Assembly (NCBI RefSeq): GCF_005116735.1
Contig: NZ_SWDB01000039.1
Coordinates: 1 to 57,714 of the forward strand
Source of the DNA: Thalassotalea mangrovi
Lineage (GTDB): Bacteria > Pseudomonadota > Gammaproteobacteria > Enterobacterales > Alteromonadaceae
Direction of reading: 5' to 3'
Length of the DNA stretch: 57,714 nt
Below the pieces are notes generated by a model, which made no database searches, was not told the origin of the DNA, and saw nothing but the letters and a program-made list of their open reading frames with translations. Shown here piece by piece: positions 8,944-17,541 of this stretch; positions within the stretch are counted from its first letter, which is position 1, and every line of letters begins with the position of its first letter. Both the position numbers and the translations under genes were made by a program.

Positions 8944-11226
8944 ATGAAAACCTTCAAACCAAATACTCTGGCAATGAGTATTAATGGCGCGATATTATCT
9001 TTTGCCGCTTTGGCAGCAACCCCAGCAATAGCAGAAGCAGAGGGCGAAAAGCTCGACTCTTCAAAACTTGAAGTAATTCAAGTTACTGCCCGTAAACGAA
9101 CTGAGAATGTGCAGGAAGTTCCTGTTGCCGTCGCCGCCGTTCAGGGTGAGAAACTGGATGCAATTTCTTCAGCTGCCATGGACATTCGTTTTTTAAATGC
9201 CCGTGTTCCAAGCCTTAGTGTTGAATCATCGTTTGGTCGTACCTTCCCACGATTCTACATGCGTGGCTTAGGTAATTCCGATTTCGATTTGAATGCTTCA
9301 CAGCCGGTTTCTCTGGTTGTTGACGATGTTGTCCAGGAAAACCCTATTTTGAAAGGTTTCCCGGTATTTGATGTTGAGCGCGTAGAAGTCCTTGGTGGTC
9401 CGCAAGGTACGTTATTTGGACGTAACACACCAGCTGGATTGGTAAAGTTTGATTCGGTAAAACCTTCTCAGGATTTCGACGGTTTCGTTTCCCTTTCATA
9501 CGGTAGTAAGTCAACCAGCGATTTTCGTGCCGCTATTGGCGGTGGGTTGACCGATAACCTATCTGCCCGTATTTCTGTATTACGTCAAGACAGAGACGAC
9601 TATATCGATAACAAAGCTCCGGGCTTCGAACAGGATGACGTATTAGGCGGTTACACCGATCAGGCGGCTCGTATCCAGTTTTTATATGAAGGTGATGACT
9701 GGACGGCTTTGCTTAATTACCACATGCGTGATCTGGACGGTAAGCCAGTGACGTTTTATGCCAATGCCATCAAACCAGGCACTAACGATTTAGGTGGTGA
9801 AGGCTGGGATGGCCGCGATACCGTATGGCATGATTCAGCGTCTCGAGCCACTCAACAAGTTGAGACTGAAGGTGCAAGCCTGAAATTAGAATTTGAGCTT
9901 GGCGATCATACGTTAACCTCGATTACTGGCTATGAAAGCGCTGAGCTTTATTCACGTGCCGATGTTGACGGTGGTTATGGTAACGCATTTGCGCCAACCA
10001 TGGGCCCTGGTGTCATTACCCTGGATTCAGAAACTGCTGATGGTATTCCGGATCACCAGCAAATCACTCAGGAACTTCGCCTGACCAGCAACCTGGCGGG
10101 TGCATTCAACTATCAGGTTGGTGCGTTTTATTTCAGCGAAGATTTAACCATCGAAAGTTTCGCTTATGATCCAATTTTCAGTAATGGTGAGCAGACCGGT
10201 TACGTAATCCAGGAACAGGAAACTACAGCCTGGGCGGTATTTGGTTCATTCGATTATGACTTTACTGATGCCACATCAGCGACCTTTGGTATTCGTTATT
10301 CCGACGATGAAAAAGAATATAGTAACCAACGTACGCAATCACCTCTTGGATTCTTAGGCTTCCCAGATGAAGCAAGCGGTTCTGTGAACCCAAGTGATAC
10401 CCATGTTAGCTGGGATATCAGCGTTAGCCACAAACTAACAGATGATGTAAACCTTTATGCGCGCATTGCCGACACATTCCGTGCACCAAGTGTTCAGGGT
10501 CGTTCACTGTTTGCTTTTGATGAAGGTATTTCTGTTGCCGATTCTGAAACCATTATATCGTATGAAGCCGGTGTTAAATCTGACATTCTTGACGGCAGCG
10601 GTCGTTTAAATGCCTCAGTTTTCTATTACACCATGGATGATCAGCAGTTAACCTCTGTAGGTGGCGACAGCAACACAGCGCGTTTGTTAAACGCCGATGA
10701 AACCGTTGGTTATGGTTTTGAAGTTGATTCAGAGTTTATGTTGACCGACAACTTTGCTATCACGGCAAGCGTTAGTTACAACAACACCGAGTTGAATGAT
10801 GATTCATTGTCAGTGCCGGTTTGTGCATTGTGTACGGTAACGGATCCTTTGAACGAAAATGGCCAGGCTATTGTGGATGGTAACAGCCTGCCGCATGCTC
10901 CAGAGTGGATTTACACCCTGACTGCACGCTATGCCATTGAGATTGGTGACGGTGAATTTTATGCCTACACCGATTGGTCTTATCGTGATGACATCAGCTT
11001 CTTCTTATACGAGTCTGAAGAATTTACCGGTAAATCTCTGTTAGAAGGCGGTGCGCGCACAGGTTATACCTGGGAAACTGATGCCCAGGAATACGATGTG
11101 TCATTATTCGTTAGAAACATGACCGATGAGCAACAAGCTATCGGTGCGGTCGACTTTACCAACAACACGGCAATCGTTAATGAAGAGCGCTTTGTTGGTG
11201 CAGAGTTCAAAGTTAGCTTTTTCTAA
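8944..11226 (+). CDS. TonB-dependent outer-membrane receptor
   Basis: Outer-membrane active transporter of 760 residues. A signal peptide ends near residue 30 (TPAIA), followed by a TonB-box-like LEVIQVTA at 42-49. The plug begins with KRTENVQEVPVAVAAV and includes DVERVEVLGGPQGTLFGRNTPAG near residues 140-162. The rest is beta-barrel and ends in a terminal phenylalanine (SFF). The substrate is unknown. It lies between deoB and the MbnP/MbnH unit; nucleoside-type compounds or a copper complex are both possible by context, and neither is shown. An AGGGAGA ribosome site precedes the ATG and a strong terminator follows, so it is probably a single-gene transcript. Confidence 0.9.
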   Translation: MKTFKPNTLAMSINGAILSFAALAATPAIAEAEGEKLDSSKLEVIQVTARKRTENVQEVPVAVAAVQGEKLDAISSAAMDIRFLNARVPSLSVESSFGRTFPRFYMRGLGNSDFDLNASQPVSLVVDDVVQENPILKGFPVFDVERVEVLGGPQGTLFGRNTPAGLVKFDSVKPSQDFDGFVSLSYGSKSTSDFRAAIGGGLTDNLSARISVLRQDRDDYIDNKAPGFEQDDVLGGYTDQAARIQFLYEGDDWTALLNYHMRDLDGKPVTFYANAIKPGTNDLGGEGWDGRDTVWHDSASRATQQVETEGASLKLEFELGDHTLTSITGYESAELYSRADVDGGYGNAFAPTMGPGVITLDSETADGIPDHQQITQELRLTSNLAGAFNYQVGAFYFSEDLTIESFAYDPIFSNGEQTGYVIQEQETTAWAVFGSFDYDFTDATSATFGIRYSDDEKEYSNQRTQSPLGFLGFPDEASGSVNPSDTHVSWDISVSHKLTDDVNLYARIADTFRAPSVQGRSLFAFDEGISVADSETIISYEAGVKSDILDGSGRLNASVFYYTMDDQQLTSVGGDSNTARLLNADETVGYGFEVDSEFMLTDNFAITASVSYNNTELNDDSLSVPVCALCTVTDPLNENGQAIVDGNSLPHAPEWIYTLTARYAIEIGDGEFYAYTDWSYRDDISFFLYESEEFTGKSLLEGGARTGYTWETDAQEYDVSLFVRNMTDEQQAIGAVDFTNNTAIVNEERFVGAEFKVSFF

Positions 11227-11252
11227 TCGTTAACTAAGAATGTGTTTTAGAA

Positions 11253-11277
11253 AGCCAACCGACGGGTTGGCTTTTTT
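11253..11277 (+). terminator. Rho-independent terminator after the TonB receptor
   Basis: An AGCCAACC / GGTTGGCT stem of eight pairs with a GACG loop is followed by a run of six T, 25 bases after the receptor stop codon. Confidence 0.9.
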
Positions 11278-11286
11278 GTATCTGTT

Positions 11287-11331
11287 GAAAATCAAGGGGT
11301 CAGAGTCTGTGACTCTGACCCCTTGATTTTC
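11287..11331. repeat. Perfect 21-bp palindrome with GGGGTCAGAGTC core
   Basis: The arms 11287-11307 and 11311-11331 are exact reverse complements around a three-base loop. The GGGGTCAG core recurs in the palindrome at 27510-27555. It follows the receptor terminator and has no T tract of its own, so it is not simply a second terminator. Palindromes with this core resemble REP-like ends associated with Y1/RAYT transposases; that link is from memory and unverified. Confidence 0.8.
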
Positions 11332-11356
11332 ACAATGCCATTAATCTTAAAACCTC

Positions 11357-11485
11357 TTATTCGTTTAGATTAGGCATTTCCACCACAGCTAAACCTTTGT
11401 GATTACCACCGAACTGGATTAATGCCGGTAACCGCATGAAATTCTTTAAATAACACAATTCTGGATTAGTGATTATACTTAGCGG
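11357..11485 (-). pseudogene. Possible C-terminal gene remnant
   Basis: The minus strand stays open for about 43 codons, ending in a protein-like tail (PALIQFGGNHKGLAVVEMPN then LNE-stop). Upstream in the same frame is a stop codon, and no complete gene can be built. I do not recognise the family. The palindrome next door suggests an insertion or decay hotspot. It may be chance; confidence is low. The rest of the 11332-11731 gap holds the presumed promoter of the lipoprotein gene and nothing else I can name. Confidence 0.3.
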
Positions 11486-11731
11486 TTATGGTCGTACCCT
11501 GGCACCGGTAGCTTCTGTCTTGAATTCATTTAAGCAAATAGAAGTGAATGATATATCAGTGAAAATCCGTATCAACAGACATACAATGTTTTACTGTGGC
11601 GAAAGCGTTATCGGTTAATTTGTTGGCGAACTGACTCCTGAGGTATGACCGAGTTTATATCACTATTGTTCTGTGTAAATGAGGGTGGAGCGGGATCAAT
11701 AGTGTCATCGAAATGCCTTTAAGGAATCGTT

Positions 11732-13117
11732 ATGAACAAATTAATCCCTGTATTTGCAATGGCTATGACGTTAATGGTCTATGGTTGTAGCGAAGAGAAA
11801 AATGGCGCCGAAGAGGTCAGCCAACCGGAGCAACAAGCGCAGGATAAATCTACCGTTGCGGCAACAGATAGTTCACAGCCTGATGCGGACCGTAATGCCG
11901 AAGAAAGCCAGGCAGTGGTGCTTTTATCGGGTTTACCAACCTTAGATACCAAAGACAGTATTGCCATTGTAGAGCTCGATCCTGAGTCAGAAGATTTTGG
12001 CAATATCATCTATGAGTACCCATTACCTAAATATGATGCGCCTTTACACCACCTGTATTACAGTCCCAATGGCCGTCTTTATGCTACCGGTCTTGGCACG
12101 GAATGCAGTCTCGCTGAAATTGGCCTGGTTAGAAACGCACAGGCTGAGCCGCAAATTACCGGTGTCAATTGCCTTGATACGCAAGGGCAACAAGTCGGCG
12201 AAGACATCATGTGGCACTCGGTGAATGGCAAAAACTATATGTTTGTCACCTTTATGGGTGGTACTGGCGTCAGTCAGGAAGATGCCGGGTCTATCGGTGT
12301 CTTTGATCCGCAATCGAACGAAATCATTAAGATAATAGAGGCGAGAAAATCGCAACTGGATGAAGGTGAACCGTATCTATTATATCCTCATGGTATTTCG
12401 GCTTATGGCGATCGAATGGTTGTGACATCTACGGTCCATCCTGATTTATCGACCGGGGTTGGTAATGCGGTAACCATTATTGATCTTAATACATTAGAAC
12501 CGATAGAAAATATTGTCATTGAAGATAGCAAGCCTGTGGGGTTTCCGTCGTCGCCGGTAGAGGTGCTTTTTGTTCGCCCCAGTATTGTGCCTGACGCTGA
12601 ACCAGCCGTGTTGGTAAATACAATGTTTGGTTTTGAAACCTGGAAAATTCCATATAACGAGGCGGATAAAACCTTTGGTAAGCCTGAAAAATTATACGAT
12701 GGCGCAACGGCAGGGACCGGCGTGCCACTTGAATTTTATGGCAATGAAACCGAGATGTTTATCAGTCATGCCGTTCCGGGAGTGGTAAAACGCTATGATT
12801 TACAAAAACTTCCGGATCTTGTGTCTTCGGGTGCCGATATTGAAACTGAACCCGGAGCTCATCATATTATCTTTTATAAGTCAGCATCGGGACGTGAATT
12901 GATCGCGGTACAAAATAACCTGTTGAATCTTGGTAATGCCGAAGATAACGATCCCACAGATGTTGATTTCATTGCCAAGGTTAACGCCCATTCGGTTACC
13001 GTGCATGATTTAAAAAGTGGCGAGAAACTGGCCACCGTTAACTTTAAAGATAAATACCAGAAGGGAATCGATAATATTGAAAGCCTGTTTGGTTCCGGAT
13101 TTGTACATCACCACTAG
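11732..13117 (+). CDS. Beta-propeller-like lipoprotein linked to MbnH/MbnP
   Basis: Predicted lipoprotein of 461 residues: the signal sequence ends in a VYGC lipobox (C19), then a low-complexity Glu/Gln/Ser/Asp linker to about residue 60. The remainder has repeated beta-strand motifs such as HHLYYSPNGRLYATG, YPHGISAYGDRMVVT, AVTIIDLNTLEPIENI and VTVHDLKSGEKLATV, suggesting a YVTN/selenium-binding-protein-like propeller. It ends in GFVHHH, a possible metal ligand. An AAGGA ribosome site precedes the ATG. The stop is 40 bases before the di-heme peroxidase gene, so an operon is likely. A role in copper or redox handling is inferred from the neighbours only. Confidence 0.65.
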   Translation: MNKLIPVFAMAMTLMVYGCSEEKNGAEEVSQPEQQAQDKSTVAATDSSQPDADRNAEESQAVVLLSGLPTLDTKDSIAIVELDPESEDFGNIIYEYPLPKYDAPLHHLYYSPNGRLYATGLGTECSLAEIGLVRNAQAEPQITGVNCLDTQGQQVGEDIMWHSVNGKNYMFVTFMGGTGVSQEDAGSIGVFDPQSNEIIKIIEARKSQLDEGEPYLLYPHGISAYGDRMVVTSTVHPDLSTGVGNAVTIIDLNTLEPIENIVIEDSKPVGFPSSPVEVLFVRPSIVPDAEPAVLVNTMFGFETWKIPYNEADKTFGKPEKLYDGATAGTGVPLEFYGNETEMFISHAVPGVVKRYDLQKLPDLVSSGADIETEPGAHHIIFYKSASGRELIAVQNNLLNLGNAEDNDPTDVDFIAKVNAHSVTVHDLKSGEKLATVNFKDKYQKGIDNIESLFGSGFVHHH

Positions 13118-13124
13118 GGATGTT

Positions 13125-13146
13125 GGCCTGTAAGATTTAACAGGCC
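13125..13146 (+). promoter_or_regulatory. Intercistronic hairpin before the di-heme peroxidase gene
   Basis: A perfect seven-pair stem (GGCCTGT / ACAGGCC) with an eight-base loop occupies the short gap between the lipoprotein and the peroxidase gene. No T run follows, so it is more likely an mRNA processing or stability element than a full terminator. Confidence 0.4.
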
Positions 13147-13157
13147 GTTGTGCATGT

Positions 13158-14285
13158 ATGGTTAAGGTCATTATGTCGGTGATAACGGTACTCATCGTTT
13201 TAGCCGGCATTACTTTCTGGAAAATAGCTAACGATCCGCCGGTAACCACCCCAGTGGAATTCACGGCGCCCTTTGTTTTTGGACGATTCCAGATACCCAA
13301 GGACAATCCTTATACTTACGAATCCGTCAAGCTTGGCCGCAGGTTGTTTTATGATCCGCTGCTATCCGGTAACAATGAAATCTCCTGCGCCAGCTGTCAC
13401 AAGCAGGAACTGGCGTTTACCGATGGACTCCCCCGGGCTATTGGGGCATCGAAGCGAGCGCTGCCTTTTAATTCCATGAGCCTGTCTAACCTGATGTGGG
13501 GACCGCGCCATTTTTTTTGGAATGGGCGGGTTGCCTCGCTTGAACAACAGGCGTTGTTACCGATTCAACATGTTGATGAAATGGATCAGGATCTCGATGA
13601 GTTAATGGAAGAGTTGAAGCAGGATGACCGTTATCCTGTTTTGTTTAGAAACGCTTATGGACGGATAACGCCCGAAAATACGGCCAAAGCACTGGCCAGC
13701 TTTCAGCGTTCACTGATATCGGCAAATTCAAAATACGATAAATACCTGCGTGGTGAGATTAGCTTATCAGACCAGGAAGAATATGGTCGCAAGCTGTTTA
13801 TGGCGCATCCAGATACTAAAGTGTCATTGCGGGGTGGTAACTGTATCGATTGCCATAGTCAGTTCCTGACCGCCGGCTTTGCAACCGGCTTCGATGGGTT
13901 TAGTAACAATGGCCTGGATGATGATGAGCATTTACAGGACGGTTTGTATGCTTTTACCGGCAATGATGCCCACCGAGGCTTATTTAAAGTGCCAACGCTA
14001 CGTAATATAGCCGTGACGGCGCCATATATGCATGACGGCCGATTTGCCTCTCTTGAGCAAGTATTGGAACACTATAATAGTGGTATAAAAATGAGCCAAA
14101 CGCTGAGCCCGCTAATCATTGAAGCGGATAATCGGGAGAAAGTTGATATCCAGTCGGTCAGTTTGAATTTAACCGAAACCGAAATGAAAGCGATTATCGC
14201 TTTTTTGCATACGCTCACTGACGAGGACTTCCTGACCAACGAGGACTTTTCTGATCCGTTTAATCGAGGTTCAGACCATGACTAA
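13158..14285 (+). CDS. Di-heme cytochrome c peroxidase family protein, MbnH/MauG type
   Basis: Periplasmic di-heme enzyme anchored by an N-terminal hydrophobic segment (residues 5-21). Two c-heme sites are present, CASCH at 77-81 and CIDCH at 229-233, plus the family segments KLGRRLFYDPLLS and NIAVTAPYMHDGRFASLEQVLEHY. Relatives are bacterial cytochrome c peroxidases, MauG, and MbnH, which oxidises a tryptophan of its partner MbnP to kynurenine. The MbnH assignment rests on the overlapping MbnP-family gene downstream (eight-base overlap). The ATG at 13173 has an AAGGT site and is an alternative start that still leaves a membrane segment. Without the neighbour it would be called only a CCP/MauG homologue. 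Confidence 0.82.
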   Translation: MVKVIMSVITVLIVLAGITFWKIANDPPVTTPVEFTAPFVFGRFQIPKDNPYTYESVKLGRRLFYDPLLSGNNEISCASCHKQELAFTDGLPRAIGASKRALPFNSMSLSNLMWGPRHFFWNGRVASLEQQALLPIQHVDEMDQDLDELMEELKQDDRYPVLFRNAYGRITPENTAKALASFQRSLISANSKYDKYLRGEISLSDQEEYGRKLFMAHPDTKVSLRGGNCIDCHSQFLTAGFATGFDGFSNNGLDDDEHLQDGLYAFTGNDAHRGLFKVPTLRNIAVTAPYMHDGRFASLEQVLEHYNSGIKMSQTLSPLIIEADNREKVDIQSVSLNLTETEMKAIIAFLHTLTDEDFLTNEDFSDPFNRGSDHD

Positions 14286-14994
14286 AACCATACCTTTGTT
14301 AACTACTTTACTTCTCGCTGCTGTAGTCGCCGGTATTACCTGGCAATTACAGTCGCCAAAATCTCTCACCCTGAGGTTTTACCCGTATATGGGAGAGCAG
14401 GTGCTTGTGTTTAATGACCTGCGTTATCAAAATCCGGGTGGGCCAGGCAAATTTCTGATTCGGGATTTGCAGTTATTTATCTCCAATATTCATTTAATTG
14501 GTAAAAAGCAAACATACCGGCAACCGGATAGTTATCATTTGCTGCGTTTTGATAATGATAAAGGTTATTTTGATATTGTCCTGAAAGATGTGGCACTCAA
14601 TGAGTACGATCGTATTGAATTGGGAATCGGCGTCGATCCGGACGCAAATGGCAGTATCGTTTTTTCTGGTGACCTTGATCCCAATGGTCGCATGGCCTGG
14701 AATTGGCAGGTTGGCTATAAATTTTTACTGTTAGAAGGGCGGCTAACCAGCAATGAAAAATCGATACCCCTTGTCTATCACATTGGCTTCGATGAGAGCT
14801 ATACCAGAGTCACTGTGCCACTTGCTAATGACTCTGGTTTTTTTGATCAAATTACCACGCTGAAAGTGGATTTCAGCAAACTATTCATGCAGGAAACGCC
14901 GGTAAATATGGAGCAGGTATCGACGGTGAAATTTGATCCCGATAACGTCAGGCTCATTGCCCAGGCGTTTCCAGATTTACTTTCAATCAATTAA
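14278..14994 (+). CDS. MbnP-family periplasmic copper-binding protein
   Basis: 238 residues with an N-terminal membrane/signal segment (7-22). The body matches the MbnP family: a LTLRFYPYMGEQVLVF opening, FLIRDLQLFISNIHLIG, YDRIELGIGVDPDANG, then the tryptophan-rich AWNWQVGYKFLLLEG (W141, W143) and LVYHIGFDE. In Methylosinus, MbnH converts a conserved MbnP tryptophan to kynurenine and the product binds Cu(I). The conserved W-x-W-x-x-GY region makes W141 or W143 the candidate modified residue; which one cannot be settled here. The start overlaps the peroxidase stop by eight bases, indicating translational coupling. A MITE derivative touches the stop codon. Confidence 0.8.
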   Translation: MTKTIPLLTTLLLAAVVAGITWQLQSPKSLTLRFYPYMGEQVLVFNDLRYQNPGGPGKFLIRDLQLFISNIHLIGKKQTYRQPDSYHLLRFDNDKGYFDIVLKDVALNEYDRIELGIGVDPDANGSIVFSGDLDPNGRMAWNWQVGYKFLLLEGRLTSNEKSIPLVYHIGFDESYTRVTVPLANDSGFFDQITTLKVDFSKLFMQETPVNMEQVSTVKFDPDNVRLIAQAFPDLLSIN

Positions 14995-15056
14995 TACCAA
15001 TCCCAATAAATTATTACTAACTCTGAGTTTTGCACAAACTTAATGTGATTGGTATA
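14993..15056. mobile_element. Internally deleted MITE-like element
   Basis: About 64 bases made only of the two ends of the element seen complete at 44078-44355. It begins with TAATACCAATCCCAATAAAT and ends with GCACAAACTTAATGTGATTG followed by GTAT. The inner 200 bases are missing. It abuts the stop codon of the MbnP-family gene and has the same orientation as the copies at both window ends. Confidence 0.7.
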
Positions 15057-15089
15057 ACGCCTGATTAGCAGTCCATTGCTAGCAAGATG

Positions 15090-15737
15090 TTAGTCTGTAT
15101 AACCCCAGGGGGCCGCCGGTGGTGTAACGGGTTTAGTTAAATCAAAATCGACACGAAATTCCCGTCCCTGGCGAATTAATCGATAGGTAAATTTGTCTGG
15201 GTAAATGTACATTTGCCAGGTATTACCGTTTGATTGCGGAATGCCTAGCTCAACAAACAATTCTTTGGAGTATTGATCGGCCGGAAATGACTGCATCTCG
15301 GCCCAGCCAGCGTCCAATGTATGTCCACCATACATGGTTGATTTATCGCTGGAGCCATCTTTATGTCGGTGATCGTGTTTGAGTTGCAAGCCTGAGCCTG
15401 TTTTGGTGATTAACCAGGTTCTGGATGCATCGTCGCCAACATGAAAGGGGATTTGTAGTTGCCTGTCATTACATTTTCTGACGTGCATGATCAATTCTTT
15501 ACCTGCAAATCCACCGCCATCGGAATTATCAACGGTGATCTTGCCAGTATACGCTTTTCCACAATGAGCTTTAATGGACGCAAAGAAAGCATCATGGGTG
15601 TTAATCGACACCATCGGCGCTTCAGATACTTGTTGCTCACCATTAGTGCTCGACTGTCCCGAAGCTGCCAAGGCTGAGTTGGAAGCTGTCGCAACCAAAG
15701 CAACAGCGGACGTTAACAACAGGGATTTGATGTTCAT
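15090..15737 (-). CDS. Secreted protein of unknown function
   Basis: About 215 residues with a clear signal peptide ending near ASNSALA. I do not recognise the family. The mature part includes HCGKAYTGKITVDN, GKELIMHVRKC and LQLKHDHRHKDGSSDKSTMYGG, the last His/Asp-rich. Two cysteines (in HCGKAY and RKCND) could form a disulfide, and the C-terminus is Pro-rich. It begins within a few bases of the deoD stop on the same strand (a GTG at 15743 overlaps it, the ATG at 15737 is preferred), so it is probably co-transcribed with deoD. No function should be read into that. Confidence 0.7.
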   Translation of the reverse strand: MNIKSLLLTSAVALVATASNSALAASGQSSTNGEQQVSEAPMVSINTHDAFFASIKAHCGKAYTGKITVDNSDGGGFAGKELIMHVRKCNDRQLQIPFHVGDDASRTWLITKTGSGLQLKHDHRHKDGSSDKSTMYGGHTLDAGWAEMQSFPADQYSKELFVELGIPQSNGNTWQMYIYPDKFTYRLIRQGREFRVDFDLTKPVTPPAAPWGYTD

Positions 15738-15742
15738 AACCA

Positions 15743-16447
15743 CTACAGAATACTTTCCAGGGTGATTTCCATCATATCCTTAAAGGTTGTCTGTCTTTCT
15801 TCGGACGTGGTTTGTTCACCGGTCTTGATATGATCACTAACGGTAAACACCGCCAGTGCTTTTTTACCGTATTCTGCGGCGACACCGTATAAACCTGCTG
15901 CTTCCATCTCAACGGCAAGAATGCCCATTGCTTCCATCTTTGCAAACAGCTCAGGCTCGGGCGTGTAGAACAAGTCTGCGGTGAATACGTTGCCAACGTG
16001 TACCGGTTTGCCAAGGCGATCGGCGGCTTTTACAACGTTATTTAATAATTCGTAGTTGGCAATGGCAGCAAAGTCATGTTGACCTAAGCGTGAACGATTG
16101 ACTTTCGAGTCGGTGCAGGCACCCATGCCAATGATCACATCACGCAGCTTAACATCGTCTCGAACAGCACCACAGCTACCGATACGAATAATGTTTTCAA
16201 CACCGTAATCCTTATAAAGCTCGGTTGCATATATAGAAATGGAAGGGATACCCATACCGGAGCCCATCACTGAAATTGGCTTACCTTTATACGTACCCGT
16301 GTAACCAAGCATATTACGTACCTGAGTAACACATTTGGCATCATCAAGAAAATTCTCGGCAATGAATTTGGCGCGAAGGGGATCGCCGGGCATTAAAACG
16401 GTTTTGGCAAAGTCATTGGGTTTTGCTTCGATATGTGGAGTTGCCAT
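15743..16447 (-). CDS. deoD: Purine nucleoside phosphorylase DeoD type
   Basis: Cytosolic hexameric enzyme (NP-I family) that splits purine (deoxy)ribonucleosides with phosphate to base and (deoxy)ribose-1-phosphate. At 234 residues it is near the E. coli length (239). Family motifs are clear: [12 protein letters not shown] at the N-terminus, [41 protein letters not shown], and [13 protein letters not shown] with the ribose-site glutamate, then [10 protein letters not shown] with the catalytic Asp. It supplies the sugar phosphate used by DeoB and lies downstream of add on the same strand. Confidence 0.96.
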   Translation of the reverse strand: MATPHIEAKPNDFAKTVLMPGDPLRAKFIAENFLDDAKCVTQVRNMLGYTGTYKGKPISVMGSGMGIPSISIYATELYKDYGVENIIRIGSCGAVRDDVKLRDVIIGMGACTDSKVNRSRLGQHDFAAIANYELLNNVVKAADRLGKPVHVGNVFTADLFYTPEPELFAKMEAMGILAVEMEAAGLYGVAAEYGKKALAVFTVSDHIKTGEQTTSEERQTTFKDMMEITLESIL

Positions 16448-16482
16448 AGGTTGGTTCTCTTTTAAGTTGGTTGAATAATGTT

Positions 16483-16531
16483 CTGTAAGCTGTAAGCTGT
16501 AAGCTGTAAGCTGTAAGCTGTAAGCTGTAAG
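16483..16531. repeat. 7-base tandem repeat, seven copies of CTGTAAG
   Basis: Seven perfect copies of CTGTAAG occupy the gap between add and deoD, about 35 bases upstream of the deoD start and immediately after the add stop. It is a simple sequence repeat of the family also seen at 38.4-38.8 and 40.6-41.4 kb. If add and deoD share an mRNA, the repeat is transcribed. Confidence 0.9.
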
Positions 16532-16533
16532 GT

Positions 16534-17541
16534 TTATGCTAATTTGCTTTGTTTTAATTTTCGCAGGGCTCGGCGTTCTTCATCGCTGAGAAATGCTGCC
16601 TTGAGTGCATTTTCCTGAATTTGCGTTAATTGCGCGTCGCTTAAATCGAATAAACGCTGCGCCAACTGATATTCGTGGCGTAATTCAACGCCTTCTACCG
16701 CGGGATCATCGGTGTTTAATGTGACCAATAATCCCTCAGCCAAAAACTGGGTGATCGGGTGTTTAGCCAAATCTTCTACTGTACCGGTCTGATAATTTGA
16801 AGTCAGGCAAGATTCAATCGCAATCTGCTTATCTCTTAGGTAAGTCATCAGGGATGGATCCTGATGGCTCTTTACCCCATGACCGATGCGGCTGGCACCC
16901 AACAGGTTAATCGAATTCCAGACACTCTCGGGGCCGGCAGCCTCACCGGCATGCACGGTAACCTGGAGGTGACTGGCACGGGCCTGATTAAAATGCTCGA
17001 CAAATTTTTCCGCAGGCTGATTGTACTCATCACCGGCAAGATCAATAGCAACCAGATGCTGTTGATGGGCAAGTAAACCCCGTAATTCCTGATGACAGGC
17101 TTCGGTACCAAAGGTACGACTTAAAATTCCAATGAGCTTAGCCTGCACCCCGAAATCTTTGCAACCCTGCTGCACACCATTGATAACGGCTTCAACGACG
17201 TCGGCAACAGGTAATTGATGATTCATTGCCATATAGTAGGGAGAAAATCTAAGCTCGGCATAATCAATACCAGCCAGTTTTAAGTCTTCGGCGTTTTCAT
17301 AGCCAACTCGATAACAGTCATCGAGGGAAGTTAATACTTTGACGCCCCAATCCAGCTTAGTCAGGAACTCCAGTAAATCACCTGCTTTATCGGTGATGGT
17401 TACATGGGGAATAAAATCTTGAAACCGCTCAGCGGGTAAGGGGATGTTATTTTTTTCAGCAAGTTCCCAGATGGTTTTTGGACGAATATTGCCATCCAGG
17501 TGACGATGTAAATCAACAAGTGGCAGGGAGTTGTTAACCAT
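16534..17541 (-). CDS. add: Adenosine deaminase
   Basis: Cytosolic zinc hydrolase that deaminates adenosine and deoxyadenosine to inosine and deoxyinosine. The 335-residue length is typical. The zinc ligands H12 and H14 lie in DLHRHLDG; later motifs are VHAGEAAG with the metal/catalytic His-Glu, [10 protein letters not shown], and NTDDPAVEG with the catalytic aspartates. Its product is a DeoD substrate, and deoD lies next downstream on the same strand, separated by the 7-base repeat. Divergent from the DAHP synthase gene across about 275 bases. Confidence 0.95.
   Translation of the reverse strand: MVNNSLPLVDLHRHLDGNIRPKTIWELAEKNNIPLPAERFQDFIPHVTITDKAGDLLEFLTKLDWGVKVLTSLDDCYRVGYENAEDLKLAGIDYAELRFSPYYMAMNHQLPVADVVEAVINGVQQGCKDFGVQAKLIGILSRTFGTEACHQELRGLLAHQQHLVAIDLAGDEYNQPAEKFVEHFNQARASHLQVTVHAGEAAGPESVWNSINLLGASRIGHGVKSHQDPSLMTYLRDKQIAIESCLTSNYQTGTVEDLAKHPITQFLAEGLLVTLNTDDPAVEGVELRHEYQLAQRLFDLSDAQLTQIQENALKAAFLSDEERRALRKLKQSKLA

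Noticed and set aside
11332-11731. Methanobactin precursor peptide near the MbnP/MbnH genes
   Set aside because: No short frame with a plausible Cys-bearing core and leader was seen upstream of the operon.
12044-12355. 103-codon minus-strand frame within the lipoprotein gene
   Set aside because: It is a shadow of the coding strand; the plus frame has the lipobox and repeat motifs.
16483-16531. CRISPR-like array
   Set aside because: The repeat unit is seven bases with no spacers; it is a simple sequence repeat. The same applies at 3132 and 38723.
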